This document shows, piece by piece, positions 8,433 to 16,776 of a stretch of 40,907 bases of DNA. The notes under the pieces were generated by a model that was given only the letters and a program-made list of their open reading frames with translations, made no database searches and was not told the origin of the DNA. The first letter of the stretch is position 1. Each line of letters starts with the position of its first letter. Location of the stretch: assembly GCA_964552325.1 (NCBI GenBank), contig CAZKHA010000012.1:1-40907 (forward strand), read 5' to 3'. Both the position numbers and the translations under genes were made by a program. The stretch comes from CAZKCK01 sp964552325. GTDB lineage: Bacteria > Bacteroidota > Bacteroidia > Bacteroidales > TTA-H9.

Positions 8433-9554
8433 ATGAAGCTCACTCCTTTCCTTATATTTTTCAGTATTGTCCTTGTAGTTTACTCGTTAATAAACTATTA
8501 TATCTTTACAAAAGGACTACAGTTCTTCAATGGCTTTTCAAAAGCCTATGCAATTTTGTTTTGGTTAATAGTATCAGCCTATCCGGTTGGAAGGGTTTTA
8601 GAACGATTAAGCCCTTCTATATTCAGTACGATCCTAATTTGGATTGGGGCCTTTTGGTTGGGTTTTATGGTTTATTTCTTTTTATTCTCAGTCGTAACTG
8701 ATTTGTCATCATTGATTATCAGGGTTTTTCACCTTCCTATGCTCAGCCCATCTGTCAAACAAATACTGTTTTATTCTGTTCTTTCGCTTTCTTCGCTTGT
8801 AATAGTTATAGGTCATTTCAATGCACGTTTTCCACGGGTAAAACAGCTTGAATTATACTTGCCTGTGAGCAAACCCGTAAAAATGGTAATGCTATCGGAT
8901 GTACATTTGGGAACATTGGTTGGCACTAACCGCATTAATTACATTGTAAACAAAATCAATGCGTTAAACCCAGATATAGTAGTTTTTGCCGGAGATGTGA
9001 TAGATGAAGATGTTGGGCCTGTAATTCGGCAAAATCTTGGGAATGCGTTAACAGGAATAAAGGCTCCCTTAGGAGTGTTTGCCATAACAGGAAATCACGA
9101 ATATATTGGTGGTGCTAAATCTGCGGTTGAATATCTTCAAAATCATGGTATTAAGGTGTTACGTGATACATCCGTGCTTATTGATGACAACTTTTATTTA
9201 ATTGGGCGCGAAGATCGAGAAAGCAACCGATTTAGCAACATCGTACGGAAGCCTTTAACAGAGATTACGAAAGGCTTATTACCAAACAAAGCAAAGATAT
9301 TACTTGATCATCAACCATTTGAATTGAACAAGGCTGTGGAAGCTGGAATTGACTTGAGTTTGTCAGGTCATACACATCATGGCCAACTTTGGCCATTCAA
9401 TCTTATTACAAAGGCTGTTTTTGAAAACAGTTTTGGATATTTGAAGAAAGGTGCTACCCAATTCTATGTTTCATGTGGTGTTGGTACTTGGGGGCCTCCT
9501 ATACGCACAAGTAGCCGTGCAGAGATTGTTGAACTAACGTTACTGCCAAACTAA
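8433..9554 (+). CDS. Membrane-anchored metallophosphoesterase (YaeI/YkuE-like)
   Basis: 373-aa protein. Residues 1-125 hold four to five hydrophobic segments; the rest is a calcineurin-like phosphoesterase domain. Metal-binding motifs appear in order: SDVHLG (D156, H158), FAGDVIDED, GNHEY and SGHTHHGQLWP. This architecture matches the bacterial YaeI/YkuE group, some members of which act on lipid-linked phosphodiesters such as UDP-diacylglucosamine. The substrate here is unknown. Single gene, followed by a terminator shared with the convergent redoxin gene. Confidence 0.88.
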   Translation: MKLTPFLIFFSIVLVVYSLINYYIFTKGLQFFNGFSKAYAILFWLIVSAYPVGRVLERLSPSIFSTILIWIGAFWLGFMVYFFLFSVVTDLSSLIIRVFHLPMLSPSVKQILFYSVLSLSSLVIVIGHFNARFPRVKQLELYLPVSKPVKMVMLSDVHLGTLVGTNRINYIVNKINALNPDIVVFAGDVIDEDVGPVIRQNLGNALTGIKAPLGVFAITGNHEYIGGAKSAVEYLQNHGIKVLRDTSVLIDDNFYLIGREDRESNRFSNIVRKPLTEITKGLLPNKAKILLDHQPFELNKAVEAGIDLSLSGHTHHGQLWPFNLITKAVFENSFGYLKKGATQFYVSCGVGTWGPPIRTSSRAEIVELTLLPN

Positions 9555-9613
9555 CTATCATATAATGATAATGCTACAATAAACTGATTAGAGTTTTGAG
9601 CAATTATCTTAAT

Positions 9614-9649
9614 AAAAAAAGCCGCTGGAACAATTCCAACGGCTTTTTT
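9614..9649. terminator. Bidirectional terminator between convergent genes
   Basis: Stem GCCGCTGGAA/TTCCAACGGC (one mismatch) is flanked by seven A on the left and six T on the right, so it can terminate both the metallophosphoesterase gene and the redoxin-PKD gene. Confidence 0.85.
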
Positions 9650-9664
9650 GAATGAAAAGAACTT

Positions 9665-10720
9665 CTAGTTAATTAAAACTTTAGCAACCAATGATTTATT
9701 ATTGGCAAGTACCCTGATAACATAAATTCCTTTTGATAGTTGACTCGTAGGTATAGTTATTGAGGCCGAATGATTGCTATTGGAGGTATAAACCGTTTGT
9801 CCAGAGATGTTTATTAAGGAAACACTACCAATTATGGGTTCGTTAAAATGAACAGACAAAGCATTGCTTTCCTTAACCAGTTTCATACCTTGGCCTTCGA
9901 GTTCGGGTTGACCAACATTTAATAATACAGTAATGTAATCGGTTTTGGTAACCGTTTGGCTGCCATTGGCATTGGTAACTGTAAGTTTAACATCATAAAC
10001 GCCCTCGGTTTCATAAATTACTATTGGATTCTGATCGGTAGAAGAAGCTGGTGTTGCACCTTCAAATTCCCATAACCAAGCAGTTGGTTGGCCGGTTGAG
10101 CTATCAGCAAATTGAACTGGATGGGTAGTATAAACAGTGTCTTCGGCGGTTGCCCACTTGGGGAATAAGATGTTAGCACAGTTCTCAATCTTACCTAACA
10201 TGCAATTTACCGTTGGAGGATAACACACATCATATTGCATATTCTTGTCAGGACAAACAATAATGTAGGTTGGATAGCCGAGGAAATTTTGACCTGTATT
10301 GATGATATCAATAGCTTGGGGTCCACCACCTTCGGTTCCGGCACAAGGATTTGAGATATTATGCGCTAGCTTATAGGCATCTATTTGGGCATTGTTATCT
10401 TGGGGCGAAATTCCCCAGAACAAAACATCGCCTTGGCCGCTTCCTGTTAATTCATAAACTTGTTCAATAATTGGTGCATATTGAATGCAATAACTACAGG
10501 TAGTGAAGAATAAATCGAGGAAAACGGTTTTCCCTTCATTAAGGGTTGCGTACAAATTCAAAACGTTGCCTTGGGTGTCGGTAATGGTAAAATCGGCAAT
10601 TTGCGATTTATCAAGCACAACTATTTGATTGTTAGTTGCATTTGTAGGTTGGCAACGTTCTTGGGCCGATAATTGGCAAAGCATGCCAATAACGAATGTA
10701 AATACGAGTAAATACTTCAT
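9665..10720 (-). CDS. Secreted redoxin-PKD protein with T9SS sorting domain
   Basis: 351 aa in four parts: signal peptide (residues 1-20, ending LSAQ); a TlpA/AhpC-like thioredoxin fold at about 40-180 with the active-site pair TTCSYC (C75 and C78); a PKD domain at about 200-268 (WLWEFEGATPAS, GVYDVKLTVTNANG); and a type A T9SS sorting domain at 275-351 (LINISGQTVYTS, LSKGIYVIRV). It should therefore cross the outer membrane and be attached at the surface. Several extra cysteines lie between 130 and 185. It follows the minus-strand CotH-like cluster but has a possible promoter of its own just upstream. A thiol-disulphide role is suggested by the CxxC only. Confidence 0.88.
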   Translation of the reverse strand: MKYLLVFTFVIGMLCQLSAQERCQPTNATNNQIVVLDKSQIADFTITDTQGNVLNLYATLNEGKTVFLDLFFTTCSYCIQYAPIIEQVYELTGSGQGDVLFWGISPQDNNAQIDAYKLAHNISNPCAGTEGGGPQAIDIINTGQNFLGYPTYIIVCPDKNMQYDVCYPPTVNCMLGKIENCANILFPKWATAEDTVYTTHPVQFADSSTGQPTAWLWEFEGATPASSTDQNPIVIYETEGVYDVKLTVTNANGSQTVTKTDYITVLLNVGQPELEGQGMKLVKESNALSVHFNEPIIGSVSLINISGQTVYTSNSNHSASITIPTSQLSKGIYVIRVLANNKSLVAKVLIN

Positions 10721-10751
10721 GGTATGTAAATTGGGTTAAAAATTGGTTTGC

Positions 10752-10759
10752 CAAAAATA
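10752..10759 (-). promoter_or_regulatory. Possible -7 box for the redoxin-PKD gene
   Basis: On the minus strand TATTTTTG matches TAnnTTTG, about 32 bp before the ATG at 10720, within the 45-bp gap after the upstream CotH-like gene. The -33 element is not clear. Confidence 0.4.
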
Positions 10760-10765
10760 GGTAAT

Positions 10766-11818
10766 TTACTCAACAAATATGCCTGGATTTTCTTCGAGTT
10801 CGTTAAAAAAGGTATGTATGTAATTGATGGCTTGCCTTTTTTGTGCGTTGGAATGTAATTCCAAATTTTCAAACTCGCTAATAATCTGTTGCTTAGCATT
10901 ATTAAACAGTTGTTTGACTTCTAAGAATTCATTGTTTGGCATTTTTAGGCCCAAGAACTGCCTGCTACGAACATCGGTAATATGTAAGTATGGAGCTGGT
11001 TTAGCAAGTTGTGCATTAACGATGCCACTTTGGCTAAATTCAAATGGAATAGGTATGAGCGATCTACCAGCTAATGATAGAAGTTTTAAATTGTACAGGT
11101 TTGTTATTGACCATTGTGTATTGCCAATCAGGTATTGAAACATCGAGAACGTATTTAGTGATGGCCTATCGGCAAAAGAAAGTTGTAAGTTGCCAATTTT
11201 TAAGATTTTAGCTCCATGCCTTTGGGCCAAACTTTCATCATCTTGAATTATAAATGCCTTAAAATGAAGGCTTTGTTGTTGATTGGCTGAATCTGATAAA
11301 GTTACATTCAGCAATCGTACCTTAAAGCTAAAGGCTGTAAGGTATTCATATGCTTTGTAACAAGCATATTCAAGCAATACTTGGTCGCTACAACAACTGT
11401 CGTTAGCTTGGCATGGGGTAACTAAATGTACTTTATCTAAACCCGCAAATGGGGTTGCTAGCACCTTTTCTTTCGGAAAATTAAGCATTAGTAGCGGAAA
11501 AACGCACTTTAATGAATCTCTAGATGAAGAACGTCGTTTTACTTTAATCTTCAGTTTTGCAACCTTATTATCATCATTGCTATACGAAAGGAAGGCTTGC
11601 CTGTATTCATTAAAAGGGGTTTTGGGCTCATTCAAAACATCAAAATTTACCTTTATTTCAACGTTTAAAGGCAATGTTGAGGAAAAAAAATCGGGTTTTG
11701 GAAGTTCTGAACTTGCAATTTGCCCCACGCCAACCAGGGAAGTAAAAAGTGAAGAAAAAAGGAAGTAAATGGTTAATAAAATACTGTTATTCAACTTCTT
11801 GTTTGGTTCCGTCAGCAT
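10766..11818 (-). CDS. CotH-like fold paralogue with degenerate active site (putative pseudokinase)
   Basis: 350-aa exported protein. It is clearly paralogous to the gene at 13403-14461: both share PLLMLNFPK/PPLMLNFPK, a conserved HLVTPC/KLVNSC segment, EYLTAFS/NLLTEYS, and a late I-G-N-T-x-W-S block followed by a proline-rich strand. In the paralogue that block reads IGNTDWS...HN and then YDFDWSGLVNA, resembling the catalytic loop and metal-binding DFD of CotH-type atypical kinases. Here the same positions read IGNTQWS...YN and FEFSQSGIVNA, so the Asp residues are lost. I chose the ATG at 11818, which overlaps the upstream stop by 32 bp and opens a plausible signal peptide; a TTG at 11794 is an alternative. 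The CotH relation is my inference. Confidence 0.6.
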   Translation of the reverse strand: MLTEPNKKLNNSILLTIYFLFSSLFTSLVGVGQIASSELPKPDFFSSTLPLNVEIKVNFDVLNEPKTPFNEYRQAFLSYSNDDNKVAKLKIKVKRRSSSRDSLKCVFPLLMLNFPKEKVLATPFAGLDKVHLVTPCQANDSCCSDQVLLEYACYKAYEYLTAFSFKVRLLNVTLSDSANQQQSLHFKAFIIQDDESLAQRHGAKILKIGNLQLSFADRPSLNTFSMFQYLIGNTQWSITNLYNLKLLSLAGRSLIPIPFEFSQSGIVNAQLAKPAPYLHITDVRSRQFLGLKMPNNEFLEVKQLFNNAKQQIISEFENLELHSNAQKRQAINYIHTFFNELEENPGIFVE

Positions 11819-13391
11819 AAAGCAGATAGGTTTTATTGTTTTCAATCAATAGTAACGTTTCCCTGATCCCATCGCGGCCAAAAGGCACATTAATACCAAA
11901 GAGCTTTCCATTGAATCCAACGAAAACCTCATTCACCTCTGAGTGTCCAAAAACAATCCTTTTTACATCATAAAAAGCCAAAACGCTGTCAATGAATCCT
12001 TCTTCAGAAAGTAGATTGGGGTTGTATTTTGGAACGAATCCACGAAACCAGAATGGGCCTTTTTCGAGGAGAATTAGTTTTTGAGCCTCACTTAAGCTAT
12101 CACTATAAGTATTTAAAAAATTGTTTACCAAATAATTAACTGTATCAATAGGCATTTTTTGGGCCATGAATTCCCTGCTGATGCCTGCATGAATTACCAA
12201 AGTATTTCCAATTTTTAACATGCCCGGCCAAGTCCGTATCCAACGGCCTAATTCACTATCTTCATTGTATAGTCCGGCGTATTGTATCATAAAGTATTTA
12301 CACAGACGCTGATATTTCTGGTTTAGATAAGTTTCGTCGCCCAATAAGGTTAAAAACTCATGATTTCCTAATATGATCAGTACTTTTCCTCCATGCATTG
12401 TTGCTTGATCTTGTAAGCGTTGTATGAGCCAAAGCGATTTTGTTACCTCATTTCCACGGTCAAATACATCTCCAACAAACGCTAAGGTGCCATTACCCCA
12501 TATCCAATTGCAACTTGCATCAATCACACGGTGTTTTTTTAGTATTCCCCTAAGGCTTTTAAATTGACCATGTAAATCACCTATCAGCAAAAGCTTCTCG
12601 GGTTCAACTACTATACCACTACTTGCTTTGTACGAAATATTAACCTTATAACGGATGCTATCTGGATGTATTCCACTCACAATCATACTATTTTCTTTTA
12701 AAGAAGCCAAATCGTGCGAAACCATTACTGGTGTGGGTGCAAGCGAATCGTGTTTAAAGCCTATCACCTTTATCGAATCACCGGGCAGATGAATAACATG
12801 GGGGCCGTCTTCATAAACTGGCCAAAAGGGAGTTTCCTTTTGAAATTCGGCAACATGCTTAATATACTTGGCATAATTGGTTTCTGCGTAAATATCTACT
12901 CGGTCGATAAATTTTTTACCATTCTTATCAGGCACTAATAATTGAGCTCCTGCCTCGATAAGTTGTTTGGCTATTGGCAAATTATTGGAACGAAGGGTAT
13001 AAAAAATAGGGCTGAATCCATCAGGGTCCAAATGGTTTACATTAGCACCCGCCTCTATTAATCGTTTTATTATGAGTAAGTTATTTACCTGAATGGCATG
13101 TACTAAAGGGGTTTTTCGTCCTGTAACCTGATTAGGATCGGCCCCAAACCTCAATAATTGGTTTACAATGGCCGGTTTTTGTTTTTTTATAGCCAATGAT
13201 AAAGCTGTAACACTTTGTTTTTGGTCAAGATACATTGCACACGAGAATCCTTGCTCGTGCTTAAGCGTATTTAAAAGCAAGGTATCGTTGTTCTTAATCG
13301 CACCTTCAATGCGTGTAATTAAATCCTGACCAAACAGAATTGATACAAGGCATGTAAGCGTTAGTGAAAATAGCAAACGTTTGGTAATCAT
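11787..13391 (-). CDS. Secreted ankyrin-repeat + PPP-type phosphatase fusion
   Basis: 534 aa. A signal peptide (residues 1-21, ending FGQ) is followed by three to four ankyrin repeats at about 60-165 (ALSLAIKKQKPAIVNQLLRF, PLVHAIQVNNLLIIKRLIEA, PIFYTLRSNNLPIAKQLIEA). After a linker comes a metallophosphatase domain at about 262-520 with the full phosphoprotein-phosphatase signature: GDLHG (271-275), GDVFDRG (307-313), GNHE (342-345), a later VIHAGISREF and a VFGHSEVNE histidine. This pattern is closest to the Shewanella-like PPP phosphatases. Being exported, it would act outside the cytoplasm. It lies 11 bp after the CotH-like gene and overlaps the second one, so all three are probably translated from one mRNA. 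A dephosphorylation role opposite the kinase-like neighbour is inference. Confidence 0.85.
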   Translation of the reverse strand: MITKRLLFSLTLTCLVSILFGQDLITRIEGAIKNNDTLLLNTLKHEQGFSCAMYLDQKQSVTALSLAIKKQKPAIVNQLLRFGADPNQVTGRKTPLVHAIQVNNLLIIKRLIEAGANVNHLDPDGFSPIFYTLRSNNLPIAKQLIEAGAQLLVPDKNGKKFIDRVDIYAETNYAKYIKHVAEFQKETPFWPVYEDGPHVIHLPGDSIKVIGFKHDSLAPTPVMVSHDLASLKENSMIVSGIHPDSIRYKVNISYKASSGIVVEPEKLLLIGDLHGQFKSLRGILKKHRVIDASCNWIWGNGTLAFVGDVFDRGNEVTKSLWLIQRLQDQATMHGGKVLIILGNHEFLTLLGDETYLNQKYQRLCKYFMIQYAGLYNEDSELGRWIRTWPGMLKIGNTLVIHAGISREFMAQKMPIDTVNYLVNNFLNTYSDSLSEAQKLILLEKGPFWFRGFVPKYNPNLLSEEGFIDSVLAFYDVKRIVFGHSEVNEVFVGFNGKLFGINVPFGRDGIRETLLLIENNKTYLLYADGTKQEVE

Positions 13392-13402
13392 ATGCTAGAT
13401 GT

Positions 13403-14461
13403 TTATTTGCACCAGTTTTGGAAAACTTTTTCTGCTGCGTTCCGTGAATTTATGATTTGGTAAAACCCATCCAAATACTTTATCATACTATTTCTTTCTT
13501 TAAGTGGCATAAAATCAAACTGTTGAATGAGTTTATAAATACTTTCCTTTTTTTGGTTCAACAAGTCGAAGGCTTGCTGATATTCTTCGGGTGTACGACA
13601 AAAGCCCATGTATAAACGCTCAGATACAGAACTTAATCCTAAGGATTCCATCGGAACGGCATAGGGTGCATTCACCAACCCCGACCAATCGAAATCATAT
13701 GGTACTGGAAGCGGCTTTTCAAATGGATTTGTGCTCACTATTAAGATGTTGTGTGGTTCTGTAGTGGACCAATCGGTATTACCAATCATGAACTCAAACA
13801 GGTCAATGACGGTCATGTGCCTCCTGTTGAAATCATTTGGATGCACATTTGTAGCTTTTAATAGGTTGGCTTTTGTACGAACGGCCATATCTTCGGGTTG
13901 TTCAATTACAAAACCATATCTACTAAGCGTATCGTTGTCTTTCGCCGTATTTATATACTTTATTTTTAGTAATCTAACCCTTAAACTATACTCAGTTAGC
14001 AGGTTTAGAATGCGGTAGCTTAGGTATTCTTTAAAAATCAAATTCTGATAGTTTTCTGATTTTAACCTACACGAATTCACAAGTTTAAGCTTATCCTGAT
14101 CCTTGAATAGACCTGTTTTTACTTCCTTTTTAGGGAAATTGAGCATTAAGGGTGGAAAAACACAGGATGAAGACTCGCACCGGAATTTCCCGCGCTTTTT
14201 AACTCCAATCTGGTAAGAATCAGCTATTCCATTATAGTTGTACATAAATATCGCCTCAAACCTTTTGGGATTTTTGCAATCGTCGTCTTGCAATGAATCA
14301 AAATGGGCCATTAATGAACATTGCACAACATCATCGCCAGAAAATAGAGGCTTTGGATATCCTTGAGCTGAAAGTTTGGTTACAAATGCAGTAAGAAGGA
14401 CTGCCAAGAAGAGTATCCTATTCTTCAACATTCTCAATTTTAATGTGTTACTTAACATCAT
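13403..14461 (-). CDS. Secreted CotH-like atypical kinase candidate
   Basis: About 352 aa with a signal peptide (KNRILFLAVLLTAFVTKLSAQ). The C-terminal half holds FMIGNTDWSTTEPHNIL (Asp near residue 230) and, 26 residues on, PYDFDWSGLVNA. This D...HN...DFD spacing resembles the catalytic loop and metal-binding motif of CotH/Fam20C-like kinases. A basic VKKRGKFRC segment earlier could supply the ATP-contacting Lys. The link is supported by the neighbouring DUF4956 gene, a family often found beside CotH and VTC-domain genes. ATGs at 14461, 14458 and 14431 are all possible; the first two overlap the DUF4956 stop, suggesting translational coupling. Not a textbook CotH member, so the function remains a hypothesis. 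Confidence 0.62.
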   Translation of the reverse strand: MMLSNTLKLRMLKNRILFLAVLLTAFVTKLSAQGYPKPLFSGDDVVQCSLMAHFDSLQDDDCKNPKRFEAIFMYNYNGIADSYQIGVKKRGKFRCESSSCVFPPLMLNFPKKEVKTGLFKDQDKLKLVNSCRLKSENYQNLIFKEYLSYRILNLLTEYSLRVRLLKIKYINTAKDNDTLSRYGFVIEQPEDMAVRTKANLLKATNVHPNDFNRRHMTVIDLFEFMIGNTDWSTTEPHNILIVSTNPFEKPLPVPYDFDWSGLVNAPYAVPMESLGLSSVSERLYMGFCRTPEEYQQAFDLLNQKKESIYKLIQQFDFMPLKERNSMIKYLDGFYQIINSRNAAEKVFQNWCK

Positions 14462-15113
14462 CAAAAGACTTTTCTTGATAAAAATCCAACTTCTTCCGAT
14501 CGTAAAAGTAATAGATAATCAACTGAATCCTTTCGCGGTCAAAATCAATCTCTCCTACTTCTACTCTATTGATTTTTAATCCTGTACGCCGTTCCAAATC
14601 TTGAAGAAATAGCTTTTTGTTCTGCGGTTTTATATATTCAAGGTTATCATAAATCACGGTCTTACTCGATTCGTGCCGGTACATCCAATAGTATTCGCCC
14701 AGTTGGGTAATTACGATAATAGCGAGGTTGGCCAGCAAGAGTTCGGCAAGGCTAATCCCTTTAGAAAGCGCATTAATAATTGAAACACCGATAATTACAA
14801 ATAAATAGGTCATCTCCTTAATTGGTATTGTATCGGTTCGATACCTTACTATGCCAAACACTGCGAATAACCCAAGGGCCACCCCAAGCTGTAATTGTAC
14901 ATTTTCGAGGAGATACGATAACGTAAACACAGTTACACCAATCAGCATATACGTAAAAAGGAAATTTTTCCTTCGAGCATGGGCGTAATAGATGTATCGG
15001 GTAATTACAAGCAAGGAGATAATATTGAATACAAAGCGTGCTAATAGAATACCCAGATTAGTGAAATTAATTATTTGGATACCCAGAAAGTTATACGATT
15101 CGATGTTTTGCAT
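14448..15113 (-). CDS. DUF4956 membrane protein
   Basis: 221 aa. Four to five transmembrane segments lie between residues 15 and 140 (LLARFVFNIISLLVITRYIY, LFTYMLIGVTVFTLSYLL, LGVALGLFAVFGIVRYRTD, LFVIIGVSIINALSKG, LLLANLAIIVITQLGEYYW), followed by a soluble C-terminal domain of about 80 residues. The FGIVRYRTDTIPIKEMTYLF segment is characteristic of DUF4956. In other bacteria the family commonly sits next to VTC-type polyphosphate polymerase and CotH kinase genes; here no VTC gene is present. First gene of the minus-strand cluster, overlapping the CotH-like gene. Biochemical role unknown. Confidence 0.85.
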   Translation of the reverse strand: MQNIESYNFLGIQIINFTNLGILLARFVFNIISLLVITRYIYYAHARRKNFLFTYMLIGVTVFTLSYLLENVQLQLGVALGLFAVFGIVRYRTDTIPIKEMTYLFVIIGVSIINALSKGISLAELLLANLAIIVITQLGEYYWMYRHESSKTVIYDNLEYIKPQNKKLFLQDLERRTGLKINRVEVGEIDFDRERIQLIIYYFYDRKKLDFYQEKSFDDVK

Positions 15114-15247
15114 ATATATAATGTTAACAATTTCAATTTATTAAACCATCCATGGAAGCCATTTCAATGTTAAGTTAGGGCTGGCAACCATTACAATCAT
15201 CGTAAGTATGAAAGTTGGGGGTGTAAAGTTACGCAAATCCCTGAAAT

Positions 15248-15283
15248 AAAAAAGGGCGTACTGGAAATCAATTCCTTACGCCC
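15248..15283 (-). terminator. Minus-strand terminator of the SRPBCC gene
   Basis: On the minus strand, GGGCGTA pairs with TACGCCC around a 16-nt loop and is followed by a T6 run. It lies 22 bp after the stop at 15306 and separates this gene from the DUF4956 cluster. Confidence 0.85.
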
Positions 15284-15305
15284 ATATGATTCGAATCTTT
15301 AAAAC

Positions 15306-16295
15306 TTACTTTATTGGATAGTAAATTTCAGTTACCCATTTACTTGTATCGGGTTCGGTGGTTGGATCGGTAACATACACCTCCCAAGGAAACCCAGAAT
15401 TCTCTAATTTATTGGTAGTCAAATATACACCCATGCTTTCGTGTGTTTTCGCGGTTGATTCGTAACTGCCCAAATGCACTGTTTTTGCGACTTTGGTTGG
15501 TTGGAATTCCCTGAATTGAATCCTGCCTGAGGTTTTGGCAACCTTAACTGTAACTGGTATTGCACATTCCATCACAAAAGGTTTTGAAAAGTCCCAACTA
15601 TAATAGATACAATACGGATAACCACCCATTTCAATTTTGTTGGTTGCCATAAAGGCACTTAGCTCACCAAAAAGTTCGCCCATTTTTGCACCAATATCGT
15701 TTACCATGGCCGAATCTTTAATGAGCAATGCATTGCGCTTATCGAGTTGTTGGATGCTGACTTCAATTTTGGGCATAGCAAAAAGGATGCTGTTCAGTTT
15801 TTCAAAACCTTTCTTATAATAAGGTTGCATCATACCATTCATAAAGAGACCCATAAAACGGCCTAATGGATAGCCAAGATCAAGCATGTCTGTTGACCAC
15901 CTCATAATAGTACTATCACCTTGTTGTTCAAATGTATATATGCTAATGGCAGTACCTTGTTCCATAAAATCCAAATCAGACTTTATAAATGAAGACGCAA
16001 TACTTTCGGTTATAGTTTGCGAACCATTACCATTGCTTTCGCTGGTCCACAATACTTTACTGCCAACTCCTGATTCTGGTCCCTGGTATTCGTACTTCAT
16101 GGTTGAGTCTTCTTGGAAGGGGCTCCATTTTTCCCAATTCTTAAAATTATTTACTTGATCAAATACTAGGCTTGCTGGTGCTTTAATAACTCCAACAGCT
16201 TCTGTATGAACATTTTTTGGTAAAAAAAGGCAAACCAACAGAAACAATCCGATGATGCCAAACACTAAGAGAGCGATGATTTTTAGGGTTTTCAT
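15306..16295 (-). CDS. SRPBCC (START-like) + GyrI-like small-molecule-binding protein
   Basis: 329 aa. An N-terminal transmembrane anchor (IIALLVFGIIGLFLLVCLFL) precedes a polyketide-cyclase/SRPBCC domain at about 32-165 (VIKAPASLVFDQVNNFKNW, FQEDSTMKYEYQGPESGVGS). Residues of about 175-329 are a GyrI-like/AraC effector-binding domain (VSIQQLDKRNALLIKDSA ... GYPYCIYYSWD ... ECAIPVTVKVAKTSG ... TVHLGSYESTAKTHESM). This two-domain layout is recurrent in Bacteroidota. It lacks a DNA-binding part, so it is probably a membrane-anchored ligand-binding protein rather than a regulator. Single gene with its own -7 box. Confidence 0.82.
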   Translation of the reverse strand: MKTLKIIALLVFGIIGLFLLVCLFLPKNVHTEAVGVIKAPASLVFDQVNNFKNWEKWSPFQEDSTMKYEYQGPESGVGSKVLWTSESNGNGSQTITESIASSFIKSDLDFMEQGTAISIYTFEQQGDSTIMRWSTDMLDLGYPLGRFMGLFMNGMMQPYYKKGFEKLNSILFAMPKIEVSIQQLDKRNALLIKDSAMVNDIGAKMGELFGELSAFMATNKIEMGGYPYCIYYSWDFSKPFVMECAIPVTVKVAKTSGRIQFREFQPTKVAKTVHLGSYESTAKTHESMGVYLTTNKLENSGFPWEVYVTDPTTEPDTSKWVTEIYYPIK

Positions 16296-16314
16296 GGTTA
16301 GTGGGTATTTATAA

Positions 16315-16322
16315 CAAAGTTA
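16315..16322 (-). promoter_or_regulatory. -7 promoter box of the SRPBCC gene
   Basis: The minus strand reads TAACTTTG, an exact TAnnTTTG match, about 20 bp upstream of the ATG at 16295. No TTG is seen at the usual -33 distance. Confidence 0.55.
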
Positions 16323-16410
16323 AATCAAATTAACTCTAATCGTACATTCCAACACTCAAAAATTTCTGGTCATCCTCAAGAGTCGTAATCATAATTAAAT
16401 CAGTTACTAG

Positions 16411-16776
16411 CTACGCATTTAAATGCTCTATTTGGTCGGCTTCCAATGAATCGCCGCTCATAAACCACGAAAAAAAAATGTCGAGCAATCGCTGTCGAAG
16501 CTTAGTTAGGTCGATAAAGTTGTTTGATACTGTTATAATAGGTTCTTCTTCAATAACTTTATCTACTAAAGGTATAGATTGTAACTCCTTTAAGTCTGGT
16601 TTAGCTTTTTCTTCCAAGTCAATTAGAGGCTCTTCCACAATCCTAAACTTTATAGTTGGCGCTTTGGTGGTCTGATTCCTTTTTTGGGGCTTAAGCAAGC
16701 CTGGATTTTGGCTAAGCAGCTCATCATAATACCTTAAGCGTGCTGAATCAATTTCGGTAAATATGCTACATCTCAT
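16411..16776 (-). CDS. Hypothetical protein, not recognised
   Basis: 121-aa ORF with ATG at 16776. I recognise no family. The N-terminal third is polar with a DSARLRYYDELLSQNPG helix; the middle is acidic (IVEEPLIDLEEKAKPD, DKVIEEEP); the C-terminus LRQRLLDIFFSWFM could form an amphipathic helix. No signal peptide or membrane segment is seen. It has its own reading frame between two non-overlapping genes and faces the unrecognised 17018 gene across the CTAAA-repeat region. Codon use looks ordinary for this window. I accept it as a likely real but lineage-restricted gene. Confidence 0.55.
   Translation of the reverse strand: MRCSIFTEIDSARLRYYDELLSQNPGLLKPQKRNQTTKAPTIKFRIVEEPLIDLEEKAKPDLKELQSIPLVDKVIEEEPIITVSNNFIDLTKLRQRLLDIFFSWFMSGDSLEADQIEHLNA

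Noticed and set aside
10717..10899. 60-codon minus-strand ORF overlapping the CotH-like gene end
   Set aside because: It is in another frame of a clear gene and lacks any feature.
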